Positions 37,577 through 45,439 of a stretch of DNA of 64,000 nucleotides are shown here, piece by piece. Source of the stretch: Nocardia nova SH22a (GTDB lineage Bacteria; Actinomycetota; Actinomycetes; Mycobacteriales; Mycobacteriaceae). Positions within the stretch are counted from its first letter, which is position 1. Every line of letters starts with the position of its first letter. Under the pieces are notes generated by a model. That model saw only the letters and a list, made by a program, of their open reading frames with translations. It had not been told where the DNA came from and did no database searches. The DNA lies in assembly GCF_000523235.1 (NCBI RefSeq), contig NZ_CP006850.1, positions 6,510,001 to 6,574,000 of the forward strand, read 5' to 3'. A program made the translations under genes and the position numbers.

Positions 37577-38998
37577 ATGCTCAACAGCCCCGACCGGACA
37601 CCGGCCGAATGGCTCCCGATCCTGACCCGTCGCCTCGATCTCGATATGTCGCGGATGCGGCTGCTCGAGCGGTACCTCGAAGGTGATGCACCACTCCCGG
37701 AGGCCGCGCGTAGCCAGCGCGCCTCCTGGCAGAAGTTCCAGGCCGAAGCGCGGACCAACTGGGCAGAGCTGATCGTCGAATCGAGTGGCGACCGCATCGT
37801 CCCGAACGGCATCGAGGTTGCGGGCAGCACCGACAGTCCGGAAGCGAAACGGGCACAACGGATCTGGCTGAACAACCGGATGGATCTCGTGTTCGGGTCC
37901 GCGGTCCGCGACATGCTCGCCTACGGCGAGGGCATCCTCACCGGCTGGTTCGACCCGGACGGTCGTAAGGCGGTCATCACTGCGGCGAGCCCGCTGACGA
38001 CGGTCGCCGCGACCGATCCGCAGCAGCCGTGGCGAGTGCGCGCGGCGTTCAAGTGGTGGCGCGATCTCGACCTGGCGCAGGACGGGGCGATCGTCTGGAT
38101 TCACGGCGGCTACCAGCTGTTCTCACGCCCTTGCTACACCGACCAGCAGACCAAGCGCCGCAGGCTCTACACCACGGCCTCCGGTGGCTGGCGTGAGAAC
38201 GGTGACGCGGTGATCACGGGCAAGGAACCGCCCGTGGTGTTGCTCCAGAATCCTCGCGGATTCGGCGAGTACGAAACCCATTTGGACCTGATCAACCGAA
38301 TCAATCGGGGCATCCTGCACCGGCTGCATATCTCAGCGATGCAGGCATACAAGCAGCGAGCGCTCAAGACGGCCGAGGGCAGCGAGGGCCTGCCGGACAA
38401 GGACGATAAGGGCAACGACATCGACTACGCGAAGCTTTTCGAGCCCGCGCCGGGTGCGCTGTGGGATCTGCCTCCGGGGATCGACATCTGGGAGTCCGCG
38501 GCGACCGATATCCGGCCGCTGCTCGAAGGATCCATGCAGGACATCCGGCAGCTGGCCGGTGTCACCCGCACTCCGGTGTCGGTGCTGATCCCGGATTCGG
38601 CGAACCAGGCGGCCGCGGGCGCGGCGCTGACCAAAGAGGGCCTGATCACCAAGTGCGGCAAGCTCGTCACCGTCTCCGCGACGGCAGCGGCCGCGATTCT
38701 GGTGAAGGCCCTCGATATCGAAGGTGTCGCCCTGGGCGACGAGCAGCCGCTGACTGTGCTGTTCAAACCGCCGGACCAGGTATCGCTCACCGAGAAGTAC
38801 GCGGCCGCGCTGCAGGCCCGCAATGCAGGAGAGTCGTGGGCGTCGATCGCGCGCAACATCCTCGGCTACTCGCCGGAGCAGATCGCGCAGGATGCCTTGG
38901 ACCGTGCGCAGGAACAGCTCGCGCAGGCGCTGTACGCGCCCGCGCCGCCGCCCAACCCGCAGCCGATCGCGGCCGGAAATGGCGTCCCCGCAGTCTGA
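37577..38998 (+). CDS. Portal protein
   Basis: 473 residues, starting at ATG 37577 after GAGGAGGGAG. LERYLEGDAPLPEAARSQ, NWAELIVESSGDRIVPNGIE, WLNNRMDLVFGSAVRDMLAY and the stem-helix region (PGIDIWESAATDIRPLLEGS) are typical of SPP1-type (gp6-like) actinophage portals. It forms the dodecameric DNA channel at one capsid vertex. The C-terminus is Pro/Ala-rich. Confidence 0.9.
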   Translation: MLNSPDRTPAEWLPILTRRLDLDMSRMRLLERYLEGDAPLPEAARSQRASWQKFQAEARTNWAELIVESSGDRIVPNGIEVAGSTDSPEAKRAQRIWLNNRMDLVFGSAVRDMLAYGEGILTGWFDPDGRKAVITAASPLTTVAATDPQQPWRVRAAFKWWRDLDLAQDGAIVWIHGGYQLFSRPCYTDQQTKRRRLYTTASGGWRENGDAVITGKEPPVVLLQNPRGFGEYETHLDLINRINRGILHRLHISAMQAYKQRALKTAEGSEGLPDKDDKGNDIDYAKLFEPAPGALWDLPPGIDIWESAATDIRPLLEGSMQDIRQLAGVTRTPVSVLIPDSANQAAAGAALTKEGLITKCGKLVTVSATAAAAILVKALDIEGVALGDEQPLTVLFKPPDQVSLTEKYAAALQARNAGESWASIARNILGYSPEQIAQDALDRAQEQLAQALYAPAPPPNPQPIAAGNGVPAV

Positions 38999-39929
38999 TC
39001 CGGCCACGGCCTACAGCGACACCACGACACGCACCCGGGCGCAGCTACTCGCCTACGCGGTTGCGGCGTGGGCGGCGATGCCCGACTACCGCGACACCAA
39101 CATGGCTGCGTTCATCTCGGCGCTGGTGCCGCGGGTGCGCGCCGGGCAGCTCGCGGTTGCGAACCTGACCTCGGTGCGGATGGCGCAACTCGCGTCCGGG
39201 CCCGCGCACGCACGGCAGCTCTCGCCCGCCCACCAGGTTTCGATCGTGCCGGCGCCTGTGTCGGGGAGCGAGCCCACTGCCGGGCAGCCGGGCCAGTTCA
39301 TGGCGGCGCCGGGGCAGTCCGCGACGCCGCGGCTGGTGCACTCGGTGCCGCGGCTGGTGCGCCCGGCCGGGCAGGTGCATCCGGTGCTGGTGGATCCGAC
39401 GCTCGTCCAGGGCGGTCGGGGGGTGCCCGCTGAGCAGGTCTATCGGCGTCCGGCGGTGGAGGTGTACACCGCGCTGTCGAAAGACGTCGCGCTCGAGGAG
39501 GCGGTGCAGCGGGGGCAGACCCGGCTGGAATCGCTGATCGCGACGGATCTGCAAATGGCCAAGGTGCGCCAGGCCGACGCCAGCCTGAAAGCGTCCGGAA
39601 AGAAATACTTCCGGCGCGTGCTCAAGGGCGAGCACAACTGCGCGCTGTGCATCATCGCGTCCACCCAGCGGTACCGCGTCGGCGAACTCATGCCTATCCA
39701 TCCCGGCTGTGACTGCGAAGTCGAACCCTTGGACGACCCGCACACGCCCCTGATCCTTGACCGGGAATTGCTCGAAGCCACACACCAGATGGTCAAGGAA
39801 TTCGGCGCTGACAGCAATCGGTCCGCTAAGGGATATCGGGATCTGATCGTCACCCACGAGCACGGCGAAATAGGGCCGGTTATGGCGTGGCGGAAACAGA
39901 AATTCGCTGGACCGGCCAGCGTCCACTGA
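38979..39929 (+). CDS. MuF-like capsid maturation/minor head protein
   Basis: 316 residues. ATG 38979 lies 20 bases inside the portal gene. The C-terminal MuF core has YFRRVLKGEHNCALCIIAST then QRYRVGELMPIHPGCDCEVE, whose Cys and His residues resemble zinc or ADP-ribosyltransferase-linked MuF cores. Upstream is a Pro/Ala/Gln-rich linker. MuF proteins are injected or line the portal. No extra toxin domain is attached here. Confidence 0.8.
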   Translation: MASPQSDPATAYSDTTTRTRAQLLAYAVAAWAAMPDYRDTNMAAFISALVPRVRAGQLAVANLTSVRMAQLASGPAHARQLSPAHQVSIVPAPVSGSEPTAGQPGQFMAAPGQSATPRLVHSVPRLVRPAGQVHPVLVDPTLVQGGRGVPAEQVYRRPAVEVYTALSKDVALEEAVQRGQTRLESLIATDLQMAKVRQADASLKASGKKYFRRVLKGEHNCALCIIASTQRYRVGELMPIHPGCDCEVEPLDDPHTPLILDRELLEATHQMVKEFGADSNRSAKGYRDLIVTHEHGEIGPVMAWRKQKFAGPASVH

Positions 39930-40002
39930 CTTTCCGGCCCATTCGGGACGGAATTCGCGCGGAACGCGCAACCACTCTCACGAAACGTAGGAGTTATTTC
40001 GC

Positions 40003-40671
40003 ATGACTAATCCTGCCAACCCCCCCGCGCAGACCGAAACCGCCACCACTGCCGAGCCGGTGCCCCCGACCGAACCGGCTCAGGTGACGGAACCGGTGAA
40101 AGAGCCCGCGGCGCCGGTCGAGCCGGCAACGGGCGAACCTGCCGACCCGGGCGCTGCGGCGACGGGGACCGATCCGCTGGCCGAGATCCAGCGATTGCAG
40201 GCCGAAGCCAACAAGTGGCAGGCCCTGAGCAGGAAGAACGAGGCCCGCGCGAAGGAGAACGCGGACAAGGCCCAGAAGTACACCGAGATCGAGGAAGCCA
40301 ACAAGACCGAGGTACAGCGCCTCACCGACCGCGTGCAGAAGGCCGAAACGGAGCTGCAGCAAGCGCGGACTCTGGCGCTGCGGGCGGAGAAATCCGCTTC
40401 CACCGGTGTGCCGATGGCTCTGATCCCGTCGGGGACGGAAGACGAAATGGATTCCGCCATCGCCGCATATCAGGGTGCTCTTTCCGCCGCTCTGAATTCT
40501 CGTAACGCTCAAACCCCACCAGCCGCTCCCGCGAATCTCGTGACCGCTCCCGAAGGGTCCACGAAAGTCAAGCAGCTGACCCGGGCAGATCTTCAATCCA
40601 TGTCCCCCCAGGAAATCGTCCAGGCGAAGAACGACGGGCGCTTGAACGAGCTATTGGGGAAATCCACTTAA
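40003..40671 (+). CDS. Capsid scaffolding protein
   Basis: 222 residues: acidic Pro/Glu/Thr-rich N-terminus, central coiled coil (IQRLQAEANKWQALSRKNEA; EVQRLTDRVQKAETELQQAR) and a C-terminal basic helix (TRADLQSMSPQEIVQAKNDG) that would contact capsid protein. Composition, length and position just before the major capsid gene are diagnostic of scaffolds. ATG with GTAGGAG upstream. Confidence 0.85.
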   Translation: MTNPANPPAQTETATTAEPVPPTEPAQVTEPVKEPAAPVEPATGEPADPGAAATGTDPLAEIQRLQAEANKWQALSRKNEARAKENADKAQKYTEIEEANKTEVQRLTDRVQKAETELQQARTLALRAEKSASTGVPMALIPSGTEDEMDSAIAAYQGALSAALNSRNAQTPPAAPANLVTAPEGSTKVKQLTRADLQSMSPQEIVQAKNDGRLNELLGKST

Positions 40672-40682
40672 AGGAGTGATAA

Positions 40683-41504
40683 ATGGCTATCACGCATTTC
40701 ATCCCCGAACTGTGGGCCGCTCAGATGCTCGACCGGTGGACTGCCATGACCATTTTCGCGAATCTCGTGAATCGCGAATATGAGGGCATCGCCGCGAAGG
40801 GCAACACCGTGCACATCACCGGTGTTGTGGCCCCCGCAGTGAAGGACTACAAGGGCAACAACCGGACCACGTCAGCTGACGCGATCAGCGACACCGGAAT
40901 CGACCTGCTCATCGACCAGGAAAAGAATTTCGATTTCTATGTCGATGACATCGACCGCGTGCAGGCGGCCGGTTCGCTGGACCCCTACACCGACGCCGCC
41001 GGCGACGGCCTGGCTCAGGACACCGACCAGTTCCTGGCCAACGTGCTGGTCGACCACGGCACCGCGCTGCCGGGCACCGCGCCGAGTGACGGCGACGACG
41101 CTTTCGATCTGGTGCGCGATGCGCGCAAGGCACTGAACAAGGCCAACGCGCCCGCCGACGGTCGTGTGCTCGTGGTCAACGCCGAATTCGAGGGTTTGCT
41201 GCTCGGTGCCAACAGCAAGCTGACCGCGTTCGACACCTCCGGTGATGGCGCCGGTCTGCGGCAGGGCACCGTGGGCTCGCTGCTCGGTTTCCGGGTGGTG
41301 ACCTCGAACAACCTGCCCGACACCGACAGCCCGCAGTTCATCGCGTTCTACCCGAGGGCCGCGGCGTACGTGTCGCAGATCGACACCGTGGAGGGCATGC
41401 GGGCCGACAACAAGTTCGCCGACCGAGTGCGTGGCTTGCACGTCTACGGCGGCAAGGTCGTCAAGCCCGAAGGCGTGCACGTCTTCAACCCGGCGGGTAG
41501 CTGA
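40683..41504 (+). CDS. Major capsid protein
   Basis: 273 residues of HK97-type fold by gene order and pattern: a short N-arm (FIPELWAAQMLDRW), E-loop region (GNTVHITGVVAPAVKDYKGN), spine helix (DLVRDARKALNKANAP), VVNAEFEGLLL and the C-terminal P-domain strands (GLHVYGGKVVKPEGVHVF). No decoration domain. It has AAAGGAGTGATAA before ATG 40683. Confidence 0.9.
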   Translation: MAITHFIPELWAAQMLDRWTAMTIFANLVNREYEGIAAKGNTVHITGVVAPAVKDYKGNNRTTSADAISDTGIDLLIDQEKNFDFYVDDIDRVQAAGSLDPYTDAAGDGLAQDTDQFLANVLVDHGTALPGTAPSDGDDAFDLVRDARKALNKANAPADGRVLVVNAEFEGLLLGANSKLTAFDTSGDGAGLRQGTVGSLLGFRVVTSNNLPDTDSPQFIAFYPRAAAYVSQIDTVEGMRADNKFADRVRGLHVYGGKVVKPEGVHVFNPAGS

Positions 41505-41505
41505 C

Positions 41506-42084
41506 TTGGATCCGCTGGCCACGGCGCAGGATGTCGAGACACAGCTCGGGCGAGACCTGACCGAAACGGAACAGGCCCGCGTGGAGGGCATCCTCGCCAA
41601 GGCCTCGGATCTGTTCCGGCGCAAGGCCCGTCAGGACTTCACCCTCGGAGAATCGACGGTGCGGCTGAAATCGAACGGTGGTGAGATCCGGCTCGAGCAG
41701 GAGCCGGTCACCGCGGTGACGACGGTGGTCGACGACTGCGGTGCCGCGGTCGATCACCGATGGGCAGGGCAGCTGCTGTGGGTGACCCGAAACGGGTGCC
41801 CGCTCGGCTCCCACGAATTTGTCACCGTCACCTACTCGCATGGCGGTGAGGTGCCGGATCTGGTGCGTCAGACCATCGCCGAGGTCGTCGCCCGGGTGCT
41901 CAACGTCGACTCGCGCGCGCTGTCGGGCGTGGTCACCGCCACCGAAACCACCGGGCCGTTCAGCGAAACGCTGACGTATGCCGGGTGGGCGGTGGGTGGC
42001 CAGACGATGCTGTCGCCCGCGGATGAAGCGATCGCGTTGTCGTACCGGTATCCGGGCGGCCAGACGATTGTCCTCCGACCATGA
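41506..42084 (+). CDS. Head-tail connector (gp6/gp7-like adaptor)
   Basis: 192 residues read from TTG 41506, 1 base after the capsid stop. LATAQDVETQLGRDLTETEQ, ILAKASDLFRRKARQDF and a beta region give the four-helix adaptor layout that docks on the portal. TTG is the only sensible start outside the capsid gene. Overlaps the next ATG. Confidence 0.75.
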   Translation: MDPLATAQDVETQLGRDLTETEQARVEGILAKASDLFRRKARQDFTLGESTVRLKSNGGEIRLEQEPVTAVTTVVDDCGAAVDHRWAGQLLWVTRNGCPLGSHEFVTVTYSHGGEVPDLVRQTIAEVVARVLNVDSRALSGVVTATETTGPFSETLTYAGWAVGGQTMLSPADEAIALSYRYPGGQTIVLRP

Positions 42085-42422
42085 GTCATGGGATGAATTT
42101 CTCGTACGGTGAGACCGTAACGGTCTACAGGCCTGCAAAGGGCGACCGCACAGGAGATCCCACCGGCTCACCGGCTCCCCACGATATCGAGAACTGCGCG
42201 ATCGGGTGGGGCAACACCACCGAGAACCACGACGGCCGGGAAACCGTGCTGGCGTGGGTCGAAATGTATTGCCCGCCAGGCTCCGACATCAAGAACTCCG
42301 ATCGCGTGAAGGTGCTGTCCAACGGCCGCACCTACACCGTCGACGGCGATCCGGTCACCTGGCGCAGCCCCTACACCGGCAAACAACCCGGCATGGTCGT
42401 ACGGCTGAAGGGGGTGTTCTGA
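42081..42422 (+). CDS. Head-tail stopper/connector protein
   Basis: 113 residues, beta-rich: GETVTVYRPAKGDRTGDPTG, CAIGWGNTTENHDGRETVLA, YCPPGSDIKNSDRVKVLSNG and GKQPGMVVRLKGVF. This is the small-barrel pattern of stopper proteins (HK97 gp9/SPP1 gp16 type). Position between adaptor and the gp10-like protein supports it. Confidence 0.75.
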   Translation: MSHGMNFSYGETVTVYRPAKGDRTGDPTGSPAPHDIENCAIGWGNTTENHDGRETVLAWVEMYCPPGSDIKNSDRVKVLSNGRTYTVDGDPVTWRSPYTGKQPGMVVRLKGVF

Positions 42423-42423
42423 G

Positions 42424-42732
42424 ATGGACGACATCTACATCGAGAACAGCTTCTTCCAGCTCTACGAGAAGGGCCCGGAGTGCCGGGCCGTGATCTGGCT
42501 GTCACTCGAGCTGTACGAGGCGATCTACCGGGAGATCGTGGCGAAACGCACCGGTCGCCTGGCCGCCTCCACACGCATCTGGACCGAACTCGAAAACGGC
42601 CGCTGGATGGGCGTCCTGTCCGCCAACGCCCCGTATACCGCCTCACACGAATTCGGCTACGACGACGATTCGGAGATCATCGCCGGTCATCACGAGCTCA
42701 ACCGTGCCCTCGACATCATGGCGCGCGTATGA
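42424..42732 (+). CDS. HK97 gp10-like neck protein
   Basis: 102 residues. LYEAIYREIVAKRTGRLAAS followed by WMGVLSANAPYTASHEFGYD resembles the gp10/minor capsid neck family, in which TGRLxxS and a later Y...HEFG segment are conserved. It bridges stopper and tail terminator. ATG one base after the upstream stop. Confidence 0.7.
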   Translation: MDDIYIENSFFQLYEKGPECRAVIWLSLELYEAIYREIVAKRTGRLAASTRIWTELENGRWMGVLSANAPYTASHEFGYDDDSEIIAGHHELNRALDIMARV

Positions 42733-43283
42733 GCAGCCTCCGGTTCCCCGACTGGTGGCGGGGAGGTTTCCCCGACCGCGAGCTGGTGGTCATGGATGCC
42801 CTGCAGCCGGTGCTGAACGTCATCGACGTCCTCGATGACGACGGAAACCAGGTGTACGACAACGGCGTCGCACGACGGCCGCTGGCCTGCACGTGGCTGC
42901 CGGCCAACTACCGGGACGTCCTGCCGGTGATCCGCGTCTACCGCGGCGGCGGCGCCGCGGACACCGGAGCGCTCGCCGACCCGGCCTCGGTGCAGGTCGC
43001 CGCGATCGCCGCCACCCGCGCGGCATCGTGGGAGCTGATGGAGTACTGCCGCCAATGGCTGCTGTCGTATCAGTCCGGCGGCACCGTCTACCGCGCAGAC
43101 GGGACCAGCACTCTGATCGATTCGGTAGCGGAAATGGTTGGCCCGCAGCAGATCCCGGAACTCAATCCCGATGACCGGATGGTGCCGCTCACCTTCCGAG
43201 TGGTGTGCCGTCGCCCGCGCGGTCTGCCCGATTACCAGAAGGTTCGCGAGGGCCTGCAGAAACTGTGGGCGCTCGCAAGCTGA
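42729..43283 (+). CDS. Tail terminator protein
   Basis: 184 residues. ALQPVLNVIDVLDDDGNQVY, LACTWLPANYRDVLPVIRVY and RMVPLTFRVVCRRPRGLPDY fit actinophage tail terminators, which cap the tube and join it to the neck. The gene stops 4 bases from the stop of the opposite-strand lipoprotein gene. Confidence 0.72.
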   Translation: MSSLRFPDWWRGGFPDRELVVMDALQPVLNVIDVLDDDGNQVYDNGVARRPLACTWLPANYRDVLPVIRVYRGGGAADTGALADPASVQVAAIAATRAASWELMEYCRQWLLSYQSGGTVYRADGTSTLIDSVAEMVGPQQIPELNPDDRMVPLTFRVVCRRPRGLPDYQKVREGLQKLWALAS

Positions 43284-43287
43284 CCGG

Positions 43288-43761
43288 TTATTGGACCAGG
43301 TTGAGCATGGAGTGGCCGGTCGCGTAGTCGGCGTCCAGGGCGACCGGCGAGTGCTGGCCGATGCGGACCTGCGCACCGCTGACACCGACCGGTGCCTTCG
43401 GGATCTCGAACGACAACTGGCAGGTGTAGCGGGTGTCGGGGCCGGTGCTCGTGTTGGTCTCGGTGACTTTGCCGGTGGCGATGACCTTGTCCGAGCCGTC
43501 CAGCATCGACACGACGGCTCCCTTGGCCACATCGGCGAATGGGCCGATGCCGGTGCAGCCGAAGCTGAACGGGTTCGCATCCGTCGCGAGTTCGGCGGGC
43601 CGGATCAGGCTGCCGTTGTCCTCTTGAAACGCGAATCCGGACGACAGCACGAAGGCCCCCGTCGTCGTCGCGGTCGGAGTCGATGAATCACCGCACGCCG
43701 CGATCACCGTGCACGACATCGCGGCGATCAGTGCAGAAGTCAAGCGGCACGAGGTGCCCAT
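43288..43761 (-). CDS. Lipoprotein on the opposite strand (moron)
   Basis: 157 residues with an unmistakable lipoprotein signal: basic start, hydrophobic core ALIAAMSCTVIAACG with lipobox VIAAC, then a Ser/Thr-rich linker. The mature part is beta-rich with two cysteines (FGCTGIG, RYTCQLSF). It is the only complete minus-strand gene and sits between tail terminator and major tail protein, where actinophages often insert lysogeny-expressed genes. Surface lipoproteins from prophages may block superinfection or alter the host envelope. The mature domain is not one I can name. Confidence 0.85.
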   Translation of the reverse strand: MGTSCRLTSALIAAMSCTVIAACGDSSTPTATTTGAFVLSSGFAFQEDNGSLIRPAELATDANPFSFGCTGIGPFADVAKGAVVSMLDGSDKVIATGKVTETNTSTGPDTRYTCQLSFEIPKAPVGVSGAQVRIGQHSPVALDADYATGHSMLNLVQ

Positions 43762-43815
43762 AGCGGTGCCCCCAGGAGCTGAGACGGGTCGGCCCAGGGG
43801 CCGAAAAGTCCGCTC

Positions 43816-43821
43816 AGTTTA
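43816..43821 (-). promoter_or_regulatory. Possible -10 element for the lipoprotein gene
   Basis: Read on the minus strand this is TAAACT (TANNNT), 54 bases before the lipoprotein ATG. No -35 with proper spacing is convincing. A promoter is needed in this gap for the reversed gene. Confidence 0.3.
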
Positions 43822-43836
43822 GCCACCCAGTTCCCT

Positions 43837-43862
43837 CCCCGCACCGCAATCCCGGTGTGGGG
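43837..43862 (+). other. Hairpin between divergent lipoprotein and tail genes
   Basis: CCCCGCACC (43837-43845) pairs with GGTGTGGGG (43854-43862), 9 bp with one wobble, 8-base loop. It could insulate the two directions of transcription or be a regulator site. Confidence 0.45.
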
Positions 43863-43903
43863 ATTCACGCCCCCATGTCGCGGGGCGGAAGGAGAGCATG
43901 ATC

Positions 43904-44566
43904 ATGAGTGATTTCGCCAGCGAAGTCCGGCAGGGCAATCCGGATCTCGAACTCGCCGTACTCGATTGGGCGATCTACCTTGCGCCCAAGAACACGGCGA
44001 TTCCGGCCGCGTTCACCGATTCGGCCGGCGTGATTCTGCCGCTGCCCGACCTGTATATCCCGGTCGGCAACCTCGACAAAAAGGCCGGCGCGAAGATCGC
44101 CACGGCGATCAACAGCACCCCGGTCGAGACCTACGGCGAGCAGGGCCCGACTCGCATCATCCGCAAGTCCAGGGATACCACCGTCGATTTCACGATGCAG
44201 GAAACTTCCGCGGTCAGCCTGGGCGCGTTCTGGGGCCAGGACTTCACGGATGCGAAGTCCAATCCGTCCTCAGGTGAGGTGAACCTCACCATCAGCGAGT
44301 CCGCATTCAATCTCGAGTATTCGCTGATCATGATCGGTTTCGACGGTGAAGTGGACGCCGAAATCTACACGATTCTCGATTCCGGTCGCGCCACGCTGCA
44401 GAAGAGCGGTGACATCACCACCAACGACGACGGGATCCAGATGTACCCCGTCACGCTGCAGCTGCTCAAGCACAAGACCCTCGGCTACGCGACCCGCATC
44501 TCCTACGCGGGCAAGGGCTGGAAGCCGCTCGCGCCCGCCGCGGGCTTCGCCGCGGACGCGAGCTGA
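43904..44566 (+). CDS. Major tail protein
   Basis: 220 residues. ATG 43904 lies 7 bases after GGAGAG; ATG 43898 is too close. VLDWAIYLAPKNTAIPAAFT, YIPVGNLDKKAGAKIATAIN, VDFTMQETSAVSLGAFWGQD and a C-terminal TLQLLKHKTLGYATRISYAG fit tube proteins of actinophages. It forms stacked hexamer rings around the tape measure. Confidence 0.87.
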   Translation: MSDFASEVRQGNPDLELAVLDWAIYLAPKNTAIPAAFTDSAGVILPLPDLYIPVGNLDKKAGAKIATAINSTPVETYGEQGPTRIIRKSRDTTVDFTMQETSAVSLGAFWGQDFTDAKSNPSSGEVNLTISESAFNLEYSLIMIGFDGEVDAEIYTILDSGRATLQKSGDITTNDDGIQMYPVTLQLLKHKTLGYATRISYAGKGWKPLAPAAGFAADAS

Positions 44567-44571
44567 CAGAC

Positions 44572-44610
44572 GCCGTCTGCACCCCGATCCCCGGCAGGGG
44601 TGCAGACGGC
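44572..44610 (+). terminator. 14-bp perfect hairpin after the major tail gene
   Basis: GCCGTCTGCACCCC (44572-44585) pairs exactly with GGGGTGCAGACGGC (44597-44610) around an 11-base loop. It lies 6 bases after the major tail stop and would terminate or reduce transcription, giving more tube protein than chaperone and tape measure. Confidence 0.8.
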
Positions 44611-44651
44611 TCTGATCAGCCGGGGAAATCTATTGCCGGGGAGGCAAACCC

Positions 44652-44999
44652 ATGTCTACGACACCGCGTGCACGCACCAGCGCGCCGAAGGAAGCCAGCG
44701 CACCGAAGGTCGGCCGCTACTACGAGCTGAAGGAAGAAGTCGCGCCGATCCCGGACTACGTGCTCACCGAGAAAATCCGGATCAAGGAACCGACCCGCGA
44801 GCAGATGCAGGCCTTCTGGAAGGCGCCTGCCGGCGAGGAATCCGACCGGGTGCTGCTCGGCGACGCTGCCGACGCCGTCTTCGCGCTCTACGCCAAGCTG
44901 CCGCAGCGGCAGTACAACGCGATGACCCGCGATATTTGGAATCACTTCTTCCCGGGCACCGGCGGCGACGAGGGAAAATCCGAAGAGTCTTCGAACTAG
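44652..44999 (+). CDS. Tail assembly chaperone, upstream product (G-like)
   Basis: 115 residues when read without shifting. VGRYYELKEEVAPIPDYVLT, EKIRIKEPTREQMQAFWKAP and a helical C-terminus. It lies between major tail and tape measure genes as chaperones do, and it contains the slippery site near its end. The chaperone coats the tape measure until tube proteins displace it. Confidence 0.85.
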   Translation: MSTTPRARTSAPKEASAPKVGRYYELKEEVAPIPDYVLTEKIRIKEPTREQMQAFWKAPAGEESDRVLLGDAADAVFALYAKLPQRQYNAMTRDIWNHFFPGTGGDEGKSEESSN

Positions 45000-45424
45000 T
45001 CGAAGACTATTGGGACGCAATAGAAATCGACCTCGGCAACGGTCCGCACTGGGATGCCCTGGACTGGATCGCCGGAAAACGCAGCTGGCCGCAGCTGCTC
45101 CGGTGGGCCGATCACTTCGCGCAGGTCCCCGGTAGCGCGTTCAATTCCGCGTTGCTGCTGAATCCGGACTTGGTCGCCGAGCGCAAGAAGGCGCCGAAGG
45201 CGAAGAATCCGCCGCTGCTCGGCTGGACGTCGCAGATGAGTCTGCTCGCCGATATCGCCGATCTGATCTACAAGCAGCTCACCCGCGACGGCGCCGCGCG
45301 TCTTGCGCGGCCTCTCACCGCCGTCGACTTCGTCGATCTGGCGAAACGCCAGGCGGCCATGAATCGCGTTGTCGCGCAGTTCAGTCCGCGCCACGTCCAC
45401 CTCACACCGCAACTGGATCCGTGA
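44652..45424 (+). CDS. Tail assembly chaperone fusion (G-T) made by -1 frameshift
   Basis: Ribosomes that slip back one base at GGGAAAA (44972-44978) continue in the overlapping frame (GKIRRVFELVEDYWDAIEID) to TGA 45422-45424, giving about 257 residues instead of 115. The downstream half (GPHWDALDWIAGKRSWPQLL; YKQLTRDGAARLARPLTAVD) has no start of its own. The ratio of the two products is critical for lambda-like tails, and this arrangement is conserved in most siphoviruses. Confidence 0.88.
44972..44978 (+). promoter_or_regulatory. Slippery heptamer GGGAAAA
   Basis: In the zero frame it reads G GGA AAA, the X XXY YYZ pattern, 18 bases before the zero-frame stop. Re-pairing in -1 gives GGG AAA with a perfect match. 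The GC-rich sequence after it could add a stimulatory structure. Confidence 0.88.
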
Positions 45425-45439
45425 CGGAAGGAGGGTCGA

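Noticed and set aside
35762..38104. 780-residue minus-strand open frame
   Set aside because: It lies opposite terminase and portal, whose motifs are clear; long antisense frames are expected in GC-rich DNA.
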